Part shown: in pieces, positions 1 through 5,572 of the stretch
Position numbering within the stretch: the stretch's first letter is position 1
Layout: each line of letters begins with the position of its first letter
Assembly (NCBI GenBank): GCA_030630315.1
Contig: DAOVNI010000046.1
Location: forward strand, 1 to 8,683
Direction of reading: 5' to 3'
Length of the DNA stretch: 8,683 bases
Origin: Phycisphaerae bacterium
GTDB lineage: Bacteria > Planctomycetota > Phycisphaerae > Sedimentisphaerales > Anaerobacaceae
Position numbers and translations under genes: made by a program
The notes under the pieces: model-generated
What the model saw: only the letters and a program-made list of their open reading frames with translations
The model's database searches: none
What the model was told of the DNA's origin: nothing

Positions 1-538
1 AACAAATCAGCTTGTCACCGGGTTTTTCCCTGAAGGTAAGATTAGAGAGGTCGATGCCGTTGTAAACGGTCGCGAGGTAAGGCAGTTCTTTATCTCTGTC
101 GGCGTCACTGATGGAAACATAGTAAGTGTCTTTGTGCTCGTGGTAAACCCGCAGTATATCCGGCGAGGAAAATCCGTGGATGGTAGTCAGCATCGGGGTT
201 TTTATAAACGGCAGGTACGTTAAGGGCAGATAATCGAAATTGTTATGAATCAGGTCGAACTCATCCGCCCGTTCCATACAATAGGAAATATGCAGGCACT
301 CAGAGACCTTCGGAATTTGGCTCTTGTCTTCTTCGTAGCCTTTTTCAATAATGGCTTCAAGTTTTGCGCCGGTTATCGATTCCTTCGTGGCAAACAGCGT
401 TATATTTTTCCACCCGCGGGCCACCAGACCTTCTGTAATGTTGCTGGCGATGGTTTCCCACGCCCCGTAGGCCCGCGGAGGTGTCCGCCACGCTACCGGC
501 GCCAAAATCGCTATTCGTTTGCTCTTAATATCCATCAT
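1..538 (-). CDS. Glycosyltransferase family 4-like protein, N-terminal part (runs off left edge)
   Basis: The reading frame opens at the ATG pair at 538-533 and stays open to the window edge, giving 179 codons without a stop. The product is expected to be a cytoplasmic GT-B-fold transferase moving a sugar from a nucleotide donor onto a glycan or lipid acceptor. Residues 8-28 read RIAILAPVAWRTPPRAYGAWE, the glycine- and proline-rich N-terminal loop of GT4 enzymes. It is followed by a helix ending LVARG (38-42) and strand NITLFAT (45-51). Further GT-B hallmarks are DLIHNNFDYLPL (95-106), TPMLTTIHGF (114-123) and the interdomain stretch YYVSISDADR then VYNGIDL (139-165). The C-terminal donor-binding domain with the E-x7-E motif lies outside the window. 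It is 91 bp downstream of the sugar dehydrogenase on the same strand, so a shared polysaccharide cluster is likely. No clear Shine-Dalgarno precedes either ATG, so the choice between 538 and 535 is open. Donor and acceptor cannot be told. Confidence 0.85.
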   Translation of the reverse strand, partial: MMDIKSKRIAILAPVAWRTPPRAYGAWETIASNITEGLVARGWKNITLFATKESITGAKLEAIIEKGYEEDKSQIPKVSECLHISYCMERADEFDLIHNNFDYLPLTYLPFIKTPMLTTIHGFSSPDILRVYHEHKDTYYVSISDADRDKELPYLATVYNGIDLSNLTFREKPGDKLIC

Positions 539-629
539 AGTCAGCGTAAAACGCAAAGTGAAAAATGCAAAAAATTAGATTAGAACTCAAAAGTTTTCAA
601 TTTTGAATTATGGTTTTTCGCTCTTAGCT

Positions 630-2282
630 TTAAGTTTTTAGTTTTTTTCTTACTTCTTCCTTTATCCGCTGGATATGTCCCCGGCCTAAAGCTTTTACTT
701 CGCAGCCGAGCTCGAAATACCGGCGGATTTTCTCGTCGTCCAGTATGCCGAAGCAATCAATCACCGCCAAGGGTGTCCCCGCCCATTCGACTATTTTGTC
801 AGGGTCAAGTTGCAGGTAAGGTGCGTGCGGCACGGCCAGTATCATCGCCTTAGCGCCCTTCACCGCAGCAGCAAGGTCGTGCTGAATACGAATATTTATC
901 AGGTTGTCCTGATTCCGGAAAAACCTTGCCAGAGAATGGCCCGGTGCCGGATACCTGTCCTGTTTTTCCAGCTCGTACCAGTGTTCGAGATACGGGTCGT
1001 GCACCCGCATCTCCGCTCCCATCTCGGTTAGCTTGCGGACGATTATTTCCGAGCCGCTGTACCGGGTGTCGGCGACATCCTGACGATAGCTCGCTCCGCA
1101 CAGCAGTATGGTTGCGCCGGCTGTTTGCCGACCCATATTTCGCAGTGCATCTCTTGTCAGTGTCGCTGCGTGAAGCCCACGCGTGTCATTGATGTCGATT
1201 GCCATTGTTGTTATCTTGAATATATCGTCATCGAAGCCGAGAATGTGCTTGTATGCCCACTGCCCCAGCCCGCCGTCTTTCGGCAGGCAGTATCCGCCAA
1301 TCCCCGGACCTGGAAATATGATATTGCTGTGCGTCGGCCGGACCTTGATTGCCTTGATGACCTTAATCAGGTCAACACCGTTGCGCTCCGAGAACAAGCT
1401 CCACTCGTCAAGGAACGCCAGTATGGTCGCACGGAAGGAATTCTCCACGATTTTCGTAGTCTCTGATTCGATTGGCCGGTCCATAACCGTCAGCGGATAT
1501 TCCTCCGTGTTCAGCACTTCTCGCAGGAATTTCTCGACACGTCCTTTTGCTTCCGCATTACAGCCGGAGCAGACCCGCCAGAAATCACGAATCGATGAAA
1601 CATAATTTCTTCCCGGCATAACTCGCTCGAAGCTGTGTGCCAGCAGCGGCTCCGAGTTTATCCCGCGCGCGGCAAAAGCCCTCTTCATAATCGGCCAGCC
1701 GACGAACTCCGTTGTCCCCGGCGCCACCGTCGTCTCAATCAGTGTCAGGCATTTCGGCGGTATCTTTTCGCCGATGGTTTTTATTGTCGCTTCCAGTGCG
1801 CTCATTTCCGCTCTGCCGGTCCGCATATTGCCGAGGTCCTGTTTTGTATAATCGCACTGGACATCCACGACCACGCAGTCCGCCGGCTTAAGGCAGTCGT
1901 TGTTGTAGGTGGCCACGAGTGTTTTTTTCTCCAGCACGCAGCGGGCTATCATCGGCTCCACCTCAGGGTCTTCGGCCTTTACCGGCGACTGACCTCGGTT
2001 AAGCAGTGGAATCTTCCAGTAGCTTCGAGTGCTCGGCCGTTGACAGCCGATGACGAACTTGTTCGGCTTGCCCGTCTTCTTGTCCGTGCTGTCGGCGATA
2101 ATAGCTGCCATAACCGCACCGACAAAACCAACGCCCATTACTACAACGATTTCCTTGCCCTCACTGCGCGCCGCCTCTGCCAGCGACTCAATCCGCGACA
2201 GCTCCGTACCGTACTCATCCTCTTTGGGAATCGCAAACTTTTCGCCTGCCGGACTTATTGAATAATCAGTTATTGTCGTCAC
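630..2282 (-). CDS. UDP-glucose/GDP-mannose dehydrogenase family nucleotide-sugar dehydrogenase
   Basis: A 550-residue cytoplasmic enzyme of the family that oxidises the C6 hydroxyl of a UDP- or GDP-sugar twice, using two NAD(P)+, to give the uronic acid for polysaccharide synthesis. The Rossmann motif is GVGFVG at 50-55. ETTVAPGTTE (183-192) and ERVMPG (219-224) are family blocks. The active site looks intact: Lys277 and Asn281 in the ESETTKIVENSFR block, and Cys332 and Asp336 in GPGIGGYCLPKD, the thiohemiacetal cysteine loop. The C-terminal UDP-binding domain shows CGASYRQDVADTRYS (395-409). The block order resembles WecC/TviB-type enzymes more than plain UDP-glucose dehydrogenase, but the substrate is not decidable. 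At 550 residues it is about 100 longer than usual, with a 44-residue N-terminal extension and an insert near 432-462. The acidic residue expected at the end of Rossmann strand 2 (VIGxD) is Gln81. The start is GTG, and its ribosome site is odd (separate entry). It ends in TAA, 91 bp before the glycosyltransferase. Confidence 0.9.
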   Translation of the reverse strand: MTTITDYSISPAGEKFAIPKEDEYGTELSRIESLAEAARSEGKEIVVVMGVGFVGAVMAAIIADSTDKKTGKPNKFVIGCQRPSTRSYWKIPLLNRGQSPVKAEDPEVEPMIARCVLEKKTLVATYNNDCLKPADCVVVDVQCDYTKQDLGNMRTGRAEMSALEATIKTIGEKIPPKCLTLIETTVAPGTTEFVGWPIMKRAFAARGINSEPLLAHSFERVMPGRNYVSSIRDFWRVCSGCNAEAKGRVEKFLREVLNTEEYPLTVMDRPIESETTKIVENSFRATILAFLDEWSLFSERNGVDLIKVIKAIKVRPTHSNIIFPGPGIGGYCLPKDGGLGQWAYKHILGFDDDIFKITTMAIDINDTRGLHAATLTRDALRNMGRQTAGATILLCGASYRQDVADTRYSGSEIIVRKLTEMGAEMRVHDPYLEHWYELEKQDRYPAPGHSLARFFRNQDNLINIRIQHDLAAAVKGAKAMILAVPHAPYLQLDPDKIVEWAGTPLAVIDCFGILDDEKIRRYFELGCEVKALGRGHIQRIKEEVRKKLKT

Positions 2283-2289
2283 CTCTTCT
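2279..2289 (-). promoter_or_regulatory. Shine-Dalgarno overlapping the GTG start of the sugar dehydrogenase
   Basis: On the minus strand the sequence is AGAAGAGGTGACGACAATA. The GAGGTGA is a strong anti-16S match, but it contains the annotated GTG start (2282-2280), so spacing would be zero. The next good in-frame spacing lands on an ATA codon at 2273-2271, about 5 nt after GGTGA. Upstream, an in-frame TAA at 2312-2310 precedes any ATG. Downstream, the first ATG (Met49) lies inside the Rossmann motif and is too late. The start is therefore either this GTG or a rare non-ATG codon just after it. Confidence 0.4.
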
Positions 2290-2336
2290 GATAGTCTTTT
2301 ATTTGGCTGTTATTATCACTGATTTTACACAGCGTT

Positions 2337-2364
2337 ATACGCAATACGATATACGCAATACGAT
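2337..2364. repeat. Perfect tandem duplication, 14-bp unit x2
   Basis: The unit ATACGCAATACGAT occurs at 2337-2350 and again without gap at 2351-2364. Within each unit ATACG recurs, so the array is also a degenerate shorter repeat. It lies between the two divergent start codons and is not part of a gene. It could be a slippage-prone microsatellite-like patch or a pair of protein-binding sites in phase; nothing in the sequence decides. Confidence 0.8.
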
Positions 2365-2466
2365 ATTTGCCGCCGCAAGTTTACCAATAATCTGTCGTAT
2401 ATCAATATTTTTTCTATTCGGTTATCCTTCCGCCGCACCTTAATCTAATCCGGATGCGATTTCCTA

Positions 2467-2495
2467 TTGCATTATGGGCGGGAAAATGATATAAT
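2467..2495 (+). promoter_or_regulatory. Sigma70-type extended -10 promoter for the dockerin-like gene
   Basis: A consensus TATAAT lies at 2490-2495 and is preceded by TG one base upstream (2487-2488), making an extended -10 element. A weak -35 TTGCAT (2467-2472; only TTG matches) sits 17 bp upstream. The predicted transcription start is near 2502, leaving about 64 nt of leader before the ATG at 2566. The call rests on the hexamer and spacing only. Confidence 0.6.
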
Positions 2496-2565
2496 CTTCT
2501 TTGGCCGCTTAAGATATATCCACATCGATACTTCCTGAGCCGGCTCTGTGTCCTGGAGTGAAAAA

Positions 2566-4122
2566 ATGGAAAAAATCTGCTTTTTAAAATTAGCCGTTAT
2601 TTCTTTAGTTCTTGCGCTCGGCGGCACTGTTTTAGCCCAGGAGGTGGTGTTCGAATATCCATGTTATCTGCTCGAAGCCTATGACCCTGACGGCAATTGC
2701 TGGAAAGGCAGTGACGTTGATGGATATTACCAGGTTCCGGTAGTTCCGCAGCAGTGGCTTGTTGGCCCTCCGCCCTCAGACCTGTCATCGGTTACTATGC
2801 CACCGGACCATTGGGTTGAATTGAAGTTTCACGGAGAGCTTGTAGATGGCGATGGGGATGATATAATCCTTATCGAGGTTGGTCGAATGGGCGAACAAGC
2901 TCATGTCTTCATTACTGACGGGGCCGGCCGCGAGTTCCTCATTGGCACAGCCATGGCTTCAGATACCGGCGGGCAGCTCCCCACCGAGATCGGTTTTGAC
3001 ATCTCCGGTATTCTTCCTCTGCCGTTTGTACCGTCCGCGATACGCGTCCTTGGATTAGATTGGGGAGGAGGTTCACCGGGCTTCGACCTCAATAGTGTGC
3101 ATGCGCGGGTTTACATCACCTATGGCGACATTGCCCGCAACCCCATCCCCGCCGATGGCGCCGGAAACGTCCCCACCGATGCGGTGCTTACCTGGTCGCC
3201 GGGACGTTATGCAGAAAAGCACACCGTTTACTTCGGCACCGCTCTTACCGACGTGGACGAAAATGCACCTCCCGTTAGCCATCCACATCAGCCGCAGGAT
3301 ACCAACACCTATGACCCCTGCGGCCTTGAGCTCAGCCGCGCTTACTATTGGAGGGTCGATGAGGTCAATGGCACAAATACCTGGACGGGAAATATATGGA
3401 GCTTTACGGTGGAAGACTACCTGGTCCTGGATAATTTTGAGTCCTACGACGACGTCAGCATTCATAATACGTGGACGCAGGACGGCGACGCAACTATATA
3501 TCTTTTGAAGACTTCAGGGCTGAATTACGCATGTGACCCGTTGATGAAGATTCGCTACGGCAGTTTCCCGGTCAATGATTATTATTCTGAGGCCGTCCGA
3601 ACGTTTAGCCCCGCGCAGGATTGGGCCGTAATTGGTGCTGAGGTATTACAGTTGTCCTTCTATGGCACTGTAGATAATGATGCTAATGAGCTGATGTATC
3701 TGGCTCTAAGTGATGGTAGCATTAATGTGGCGGTGCCGTACGACGGCGATGCCAATGACATCAGGAATGAAAGCTGGCAGCAGTGGAATATTGACCTCCG
3801 GGACTTCACCGATGTGGGCCTTGCCAATGTTACGAATATCGCTATCGGCTTCGGTGACGGCAGCCCGCCCGGTGGCAACGGCATCATATACTTCGATGAT
3901 ATCAGACTTTATCCCGCCGAGTGCTTGGATGATAGGCCCGCTGCCGACTTCAACATAGATTGTGTTGTTGACTTTAAGGACCTCAAAATAATGGCCGAAA
4001 GCTGGCTCTATTTCGACGTACCAATTGCTTTGCCGACCGATTTGTACGATGACGACCGGATTAACTTCAGGGACTTCGCTATCCTGGCAAATAGCTGGCT
4101 CGACGGCCAGCCGCAACCCTGA
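2566..4122 (+). CDS. Exported multidomain protein with Fn3-like module, beta-sandwich and C-terminal dockerin-like pair
   Basis: The ATG at 2566 is preferred over the in-frame GTG at 2548 because GGAG (2555-2558) lies 7 nt before it and the product then begins with a standard signal peptide (KICFLKLAVISLVLALGG, cleavage near ALA-type site VLA-Q, residue 24/25). The mature 518-residue precursor shows four regions. (1) 26-187 is a beta-rich domain with the block GRMGEQAHVFITDGAGREF (107-124) and EIGFDISG (141-148), no known function. (2) 188-284 is fibronectin-III-like, with VLTWSPG, HTVYFGT and AYYWRVDEVN. (3) 288-449 runs from VLDNFESYDD to IIYFDDIRLYP, resembling concanavalin-like carbohydrate-binding sandwiches. 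(4) 460-513 has two dockerin-type repeats each ending in WL. The first calcium loop is complete (D461, N463, D465, D469, D472); the second has Tyr494 at position 3 (D492, D496, N500, D503). It is probably cell-surface or extracellular. No catalytic domain is recognised. Confidence 0.85.
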   Translation: MEKICFLKLAVISLVLALGGTVLAQEVVFEYPCYLLEAYDPDGNCWKGSDVDGYYQVPVVPQQWLVGPPPSDLSSVTMPPDHWVELKFHGELVDGDGDDIILIEVGRMGEQAHVFITDGAGREFLIGTAMASDTGGQLPTEIGFDISGILPLPFVPSAIRVLGLDWGGGSPGFDLNSVHARVYITYGDIARNPIPADGAGNVPTDAVLTWSPGRYAEKHTVYFGTALTDVDENAPPVSHPHQPQDTNTYDPCGLELSRAYYWRVDEVNGTNTWTGNIWSFTVEDYLVLDNFESYDDVSIHNTWTQDGDATIYLLKTSGLNYACDPLMKIRYGSFPVNDYYSEAVRTFSPAQDWAVIGAEVLQLSFYGTVDNDANELMYLALSDGSINVAVPYDGDANDIRNESWQQWNIDLRDFTDVGLANVTNIAIGFGDGSPPGGNGIIYFDDIRLYPAECLDDRPAADFNIDCVVDFKDLKIMAESWLYFDVPIALPTDLYDDDRINFRDFAILANSWLDGQPQP

Positions 4123-4399
4123 TCACCATTGACCCCCACAGAGATAATCACCAATCACTATCGAAGTCGAAGATCCGGCCCCTGCAAGTCCGGCCCCTGG
4201 ACGGATTAGACGGAATCCGGCTTTAGACGGAGCGGGAATCTCTTCAACTCAAAACTCAACACTAAAAACTCAAAACTACTTGAAGTCATTCCGAGCGAAG
4301 CCGAGGAATCTATTAGAAAACCCCCCCAGGCACTAACACATTCTCCCCATTTTAGTGTTTACTCGACCAGTCCTTTGGCTACTAAAACCAATCGTAACT
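4123..4399. other. Convergent spacer with weak hairpins and microrepeats
   Basis: This lies between convergent stops. A 6-bp stem CGGATT/AATCCG (4202-4207 and 4214-4219, 6-nt loop) about 80 nt after the plus-strand stop has no real T-run and is only a weak terminator candidate. The minus-strand gene has CACTAA/TTAGTG (4331-4336, 4352-4357) downstream with a 15-nt loop, also weak. TCCGGCCCCTG is directly repeated at 4174-4184 and 4190-4200. AACTCAAAAC-like words recur in 4246-4277, and a C7 run sits at 4321-4327. No gene is supported. Confidence 0.5.
4285..4315. repeat. Interspersed short palindromic repeat, copy 1
   Basis: A 31-bp element beginning GTCATTCCGAGCGAAGCCGA. It matches a second copy at 8269-8299 at 29 of 31 positions. 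Its ends can pair (ATTCC 4288-4292 with GGAAT 4305-4309) around a GC-rich centre. Words of this type ('GTCATTCCGAGCG...GGAATCT') are common as non-coding interspersed repeats in many environmental bacterial genomes; that is recalled knowledge. The mobilising mechanism is unknown here. Confidence 0.75.
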
Positions 4400-4990
4400 T
4401 TATACCCTGCGCTTTCTCAACATCAGCCCACCCAGAGCGAGCAAGAAAAGTGTGGCGGGTTCCGGGATTATTTCTATAGATACCGATACAGGAACTCTTT
4501 CATAACCACCATCAAGTGTTAATTCTCCCGTTATATTGTATGACCCGGGACCTACAGGGTAGTCGTCACGTGTGGTATCTGTTCCATTATCATTGACCAT
4601 ATTCCAAATTTTTTGATATTCTTTAGACTCATCCGGCTCCAGACGGAGCATTATCCACCCACATGGGGGGATACTTCGGACATACTCCCAAATTTCGGTA
4701 TTATTATCGTCGGTGATAATAAAATGAGTCCAAGCATACTCACAATTGGCAACCATCCCTATATTTACAGGATTTCCAGTCAAATTAGTGACCCTGTACA
4801 ACATCTCAACATTCTCGCCCAAATTATAGACAGCTTTGTCCAGTTCTATGTAATATTCTAAGCCGTCTTCAACTATAGAACTTGAATTAGACAGAGTTCC
4901 CCTCGCCTCCCCCGCGCACCCTGCCAAGACTAATGTCACTATTCCAGCACAAATTAGATTCTTCAGGTTTTTATTTGTTTCCCCGCTCAT
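4400..4990 (-). CDS. BsuPI-like exported protein with lipobox and PEP-CTERM sorting tail
   Basis: The ATG at 4990 is chosen over the in-frame ATG at 5017 because AAGGAGGT (5004-4997) lies ideally upstream of it; this gives 196 residues. Residues 8-24 are a hydrophobic export signal ending in the lipobox LAGC with Cys25, predicting signal peptidase II processing. Residues 44-173 look like the BsuPI intracellular-proteinase-inhibitor-like beta-sandwich: YRVTNLTGNPVNIGM (65-79), HFIITDDNNTEIWEY (89-103), LEPDESKEYQKIW (117-129) and GPGSYNITGELT (148-159). Proteins with this fold are often envelope proteins rather than true inhibitors. The C-terminus is a typical PEP-CTERM signal: PEP at 176-178, a hydrophobic helix 179-191 and RKRR 192-195. 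This would direct it to exosortase-dependent sorting, with the tail crossing the membrane. Having both sorting signals is unusual. No partner gene is adjacent and the specific role is unknown. Confidence 0.8.
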   Translation of the reverse strand: MSGETNKNLKNLICAGIVTLVLAGCAGEARGTLSNSSSIVEDGLEYYIELDKAVYNLGENVEMLYRVTNLTGNPVNIGMVANCEYAWTHFIITDDNNTEIWEYVRSIPPCGWIMLRLEPDESKEYQKIWNMVNDNGTDTTRDDYPVGPGSYNITGELTLDGGYERVPVSVSIEIIPEPATLFLLALGGLMLRKRRV

Positions 4991-4996
4991 TTTTTG

Positions 4997-5004
4997 ACCT
5001 CCTT
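4997..5004 (-). promoter_or_regulatory. Strong Shine-Dalgarno fixing the PEP-CTERM gene start
   Basis: AAGGAGGT on the minus strand, with 7 nt between the GGAGG core and the ATG at 4990-4988. It lies inside the longer open frame from 5017, so it argues that the nine extra N-terminal codons are not translated. Confidence 0.75.
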
Positions 5005-5289
5005 TTTTGCCGTCCATTCTTCATTAACGCTATACCAGGCGCATACATCTTTCCTTTCCTTTTTTGAACTGATAGGATAAGATTTGCCCGAATACGACTC
5101 GCTATTATGAGTGGGCGCGAAAATCATCTCTAATTCTTACTCATAAAAAATATTCTTGACTACTTCATTATCCAAACCCTTCCGAATTTTGCAAGTAAAA
5201 AATATTAAAAATCCAAAAAAAAATGCAAATTTATATGGCGTAATAACCTTGACCACCCTCCACCGTGCCGGGGCGGGCATCGACCATCG

Positions 5290-5325
5290 CTTGTCCGCCG
5301 TAGCTTCAGCGAAAGCGGAAGTATC
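5290..5325. repeat. Interspersed hairpin repeat with GAAA tetraloop
   Basis: CTTCAGCGAAAGCGGAAG (5304-5321) folds into a stem of CTTC/GAAG plus GC/GC, with one A-G mismatch and a GAAA loop. With the flank TTGTCCGCCGTAG it forms a word that, read on the minus strand, encodes the recurring peptide FAEATADKR. That peptide is often seen in spurious short proteins of environmental genomes, which is a sign of an interspersed DNA repeat. That recurrence is recalled knowledge; only one copy is in this window. Confidence 0.55.
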
Positions 5326-5330
5326 GAGCA

Positions 5331-5372
5331 ACGAACAATGAACCATGAACTATGAACTATGAACTACGAACT
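5331..5372. repeat. 7-bp tandem array, six units of ATGAACT type
   Basis: Consecutive 7-mers are ACGAACA, ATGAACC, ATGAACT, ATGAACT, ATGAACT, ACGAACT. The three central units are identical and the outer ones have one or two changes. It is not in a gene and abuts the palindrome at 5373. Confidence 0.85.
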
Positions 5373-5400
5373 AAAATGCGCGCATTTTAGCGCATTTTTT
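5373..5400. terminator. Palindrome and stem-loop with T-run, possible terminator
   Basis: AAAATGCGCGCATTTT (5373-5388) is a perfect 16-bp palindrome. A better RNA hairpin pairs AAAATGCGC (5373-5381) with GCGCATTTT (5390-5398) around an 8-nt loop. On the plus strand it ends in a run of six T, on the minus strand in T4. It lies about 175 nt after the stop of the minus-strand cytochrome-DUF1080 gene, so it could end that transcript. No plus-strand gene needs it. Confidence 0.45.
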
Positions 5401-5443
5401 CAAACGTTTTCGAATGTTTTCGAATGTTTTTGAGCGTTTTTTT
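5395..5443. repeat. 10-bp tandem repeat with helically phased T-tracts
   Basis: Units CGTTTTCGAA (5405-5414), TGTTTTCGAA (5415-5424) and TGTTTTTGAG (5425-5434) lead into CGTTTTTTT. T-runs start at 5395, 5407, 5417, 5427 and 5437, i.e. a 10-12 bp period close to the helical repeat. Phased A/T-tracts of this kind cause intrinsic DNA bending (established). A role here is not shown. Confidence 0.65.
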
Positions 5444-5461
5444 CTTGCCTATCTTACCTAA

Positions 5462-5550
5462 CCCCCACAATCTAACCCCCCAACCCCCGTTTTTACCCCA
5501 AAAATCAACATTGCCCCGAAAAAATACCCTCAAAAAACCCTATTTTTCCC
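5462..5550 (-). other. Two neighbouring G-quadruplex candidate motifs in the 3' flank of the cytochrome-DUF1080 gene
   Basis: On the minus strand, four G-tracts of at least four bases (complement of 5496-5499, 5484-5488, 5476-5481, 5462-5466) are separated by loops of 7, 2 and 9 nt. Just upstream in the same strand a second set (complement of 5548-5550, 5538-5540, 5527-5529, 5514-5517) has loops of 7, 8 and 9 nt. This is the sense strand of the mRNA 3' region of the gene ending at 5573. The loops are long, so stability is uncertain. Confidence 0.5.
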
Positions 5551-5572
5551 TAAATCTGGATAATTTCAGTCC

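Larger units (their letters stand above)
2283..2547. other. Divergent intergenic spacer between sugar dehydrogenase and dockerin-like gene
   Basis: No coding potential is supported here. The spacer separates two diverging genes, so it must hold both promoters. The plus-strand promoter is clear (own entry). For the minus-strand gene only a -10-like GATAAT (2317-2312) was found, with no convincing -35. The spacer also holds a perfect 14-bp tandem duplication (own entry) and is AT-rich. Confidence 0.6.
5018..5572. other. 555-bp intergenic region rich in simple and structured repeats
   Basis: No credible gene is present; short open frames here cross repeats and lack homology or ribosome sites. 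The region holds the promoter of the PEP-CTERM gene (not located with confidence) and the 3' flank of the cytochrome-DUF1080 gene. From left to right it shows an A/T-rich stretch (5140-5240), a GAAA-loop hairpin repeat (5304-5321), a 7-bp tandem array (5331-5372), a palindrome with T-run (5373-5400), phased T-tracts (5395-5443) and nine C-tracts (5462-5550). The subfeatures are entered separately. Confidence 0.7.

Noticed and set aside
245..583. 112-codon plus-strand open frame at the left edge
   Set aside because: The minus strand across the same bases encodes a clear GT4 N-terminus (APVAWRTPPRAYGAWE), so this frame is a shadow.
584..609. AT-rich hairpin AACTCAAAA/TTTTGAATT between the two polysaccharide genes
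   Set aside because: It has a mismatch, no GC in the stem beyond one pair and no T-run; too weak to call a terminator.
1635..2261. 208-codon plus-strand open frame
   Set aside because: It is antisense to the well-supported sugar dehydrogenase, with no ribosome site or domain features.
5137..5346. 69-codon minus-strand open frame containing FAEATADKR
   Set aside because: The recurring peptide comes from translation of an interspersed DNA repeat; the rest has no signal or ribosome site.
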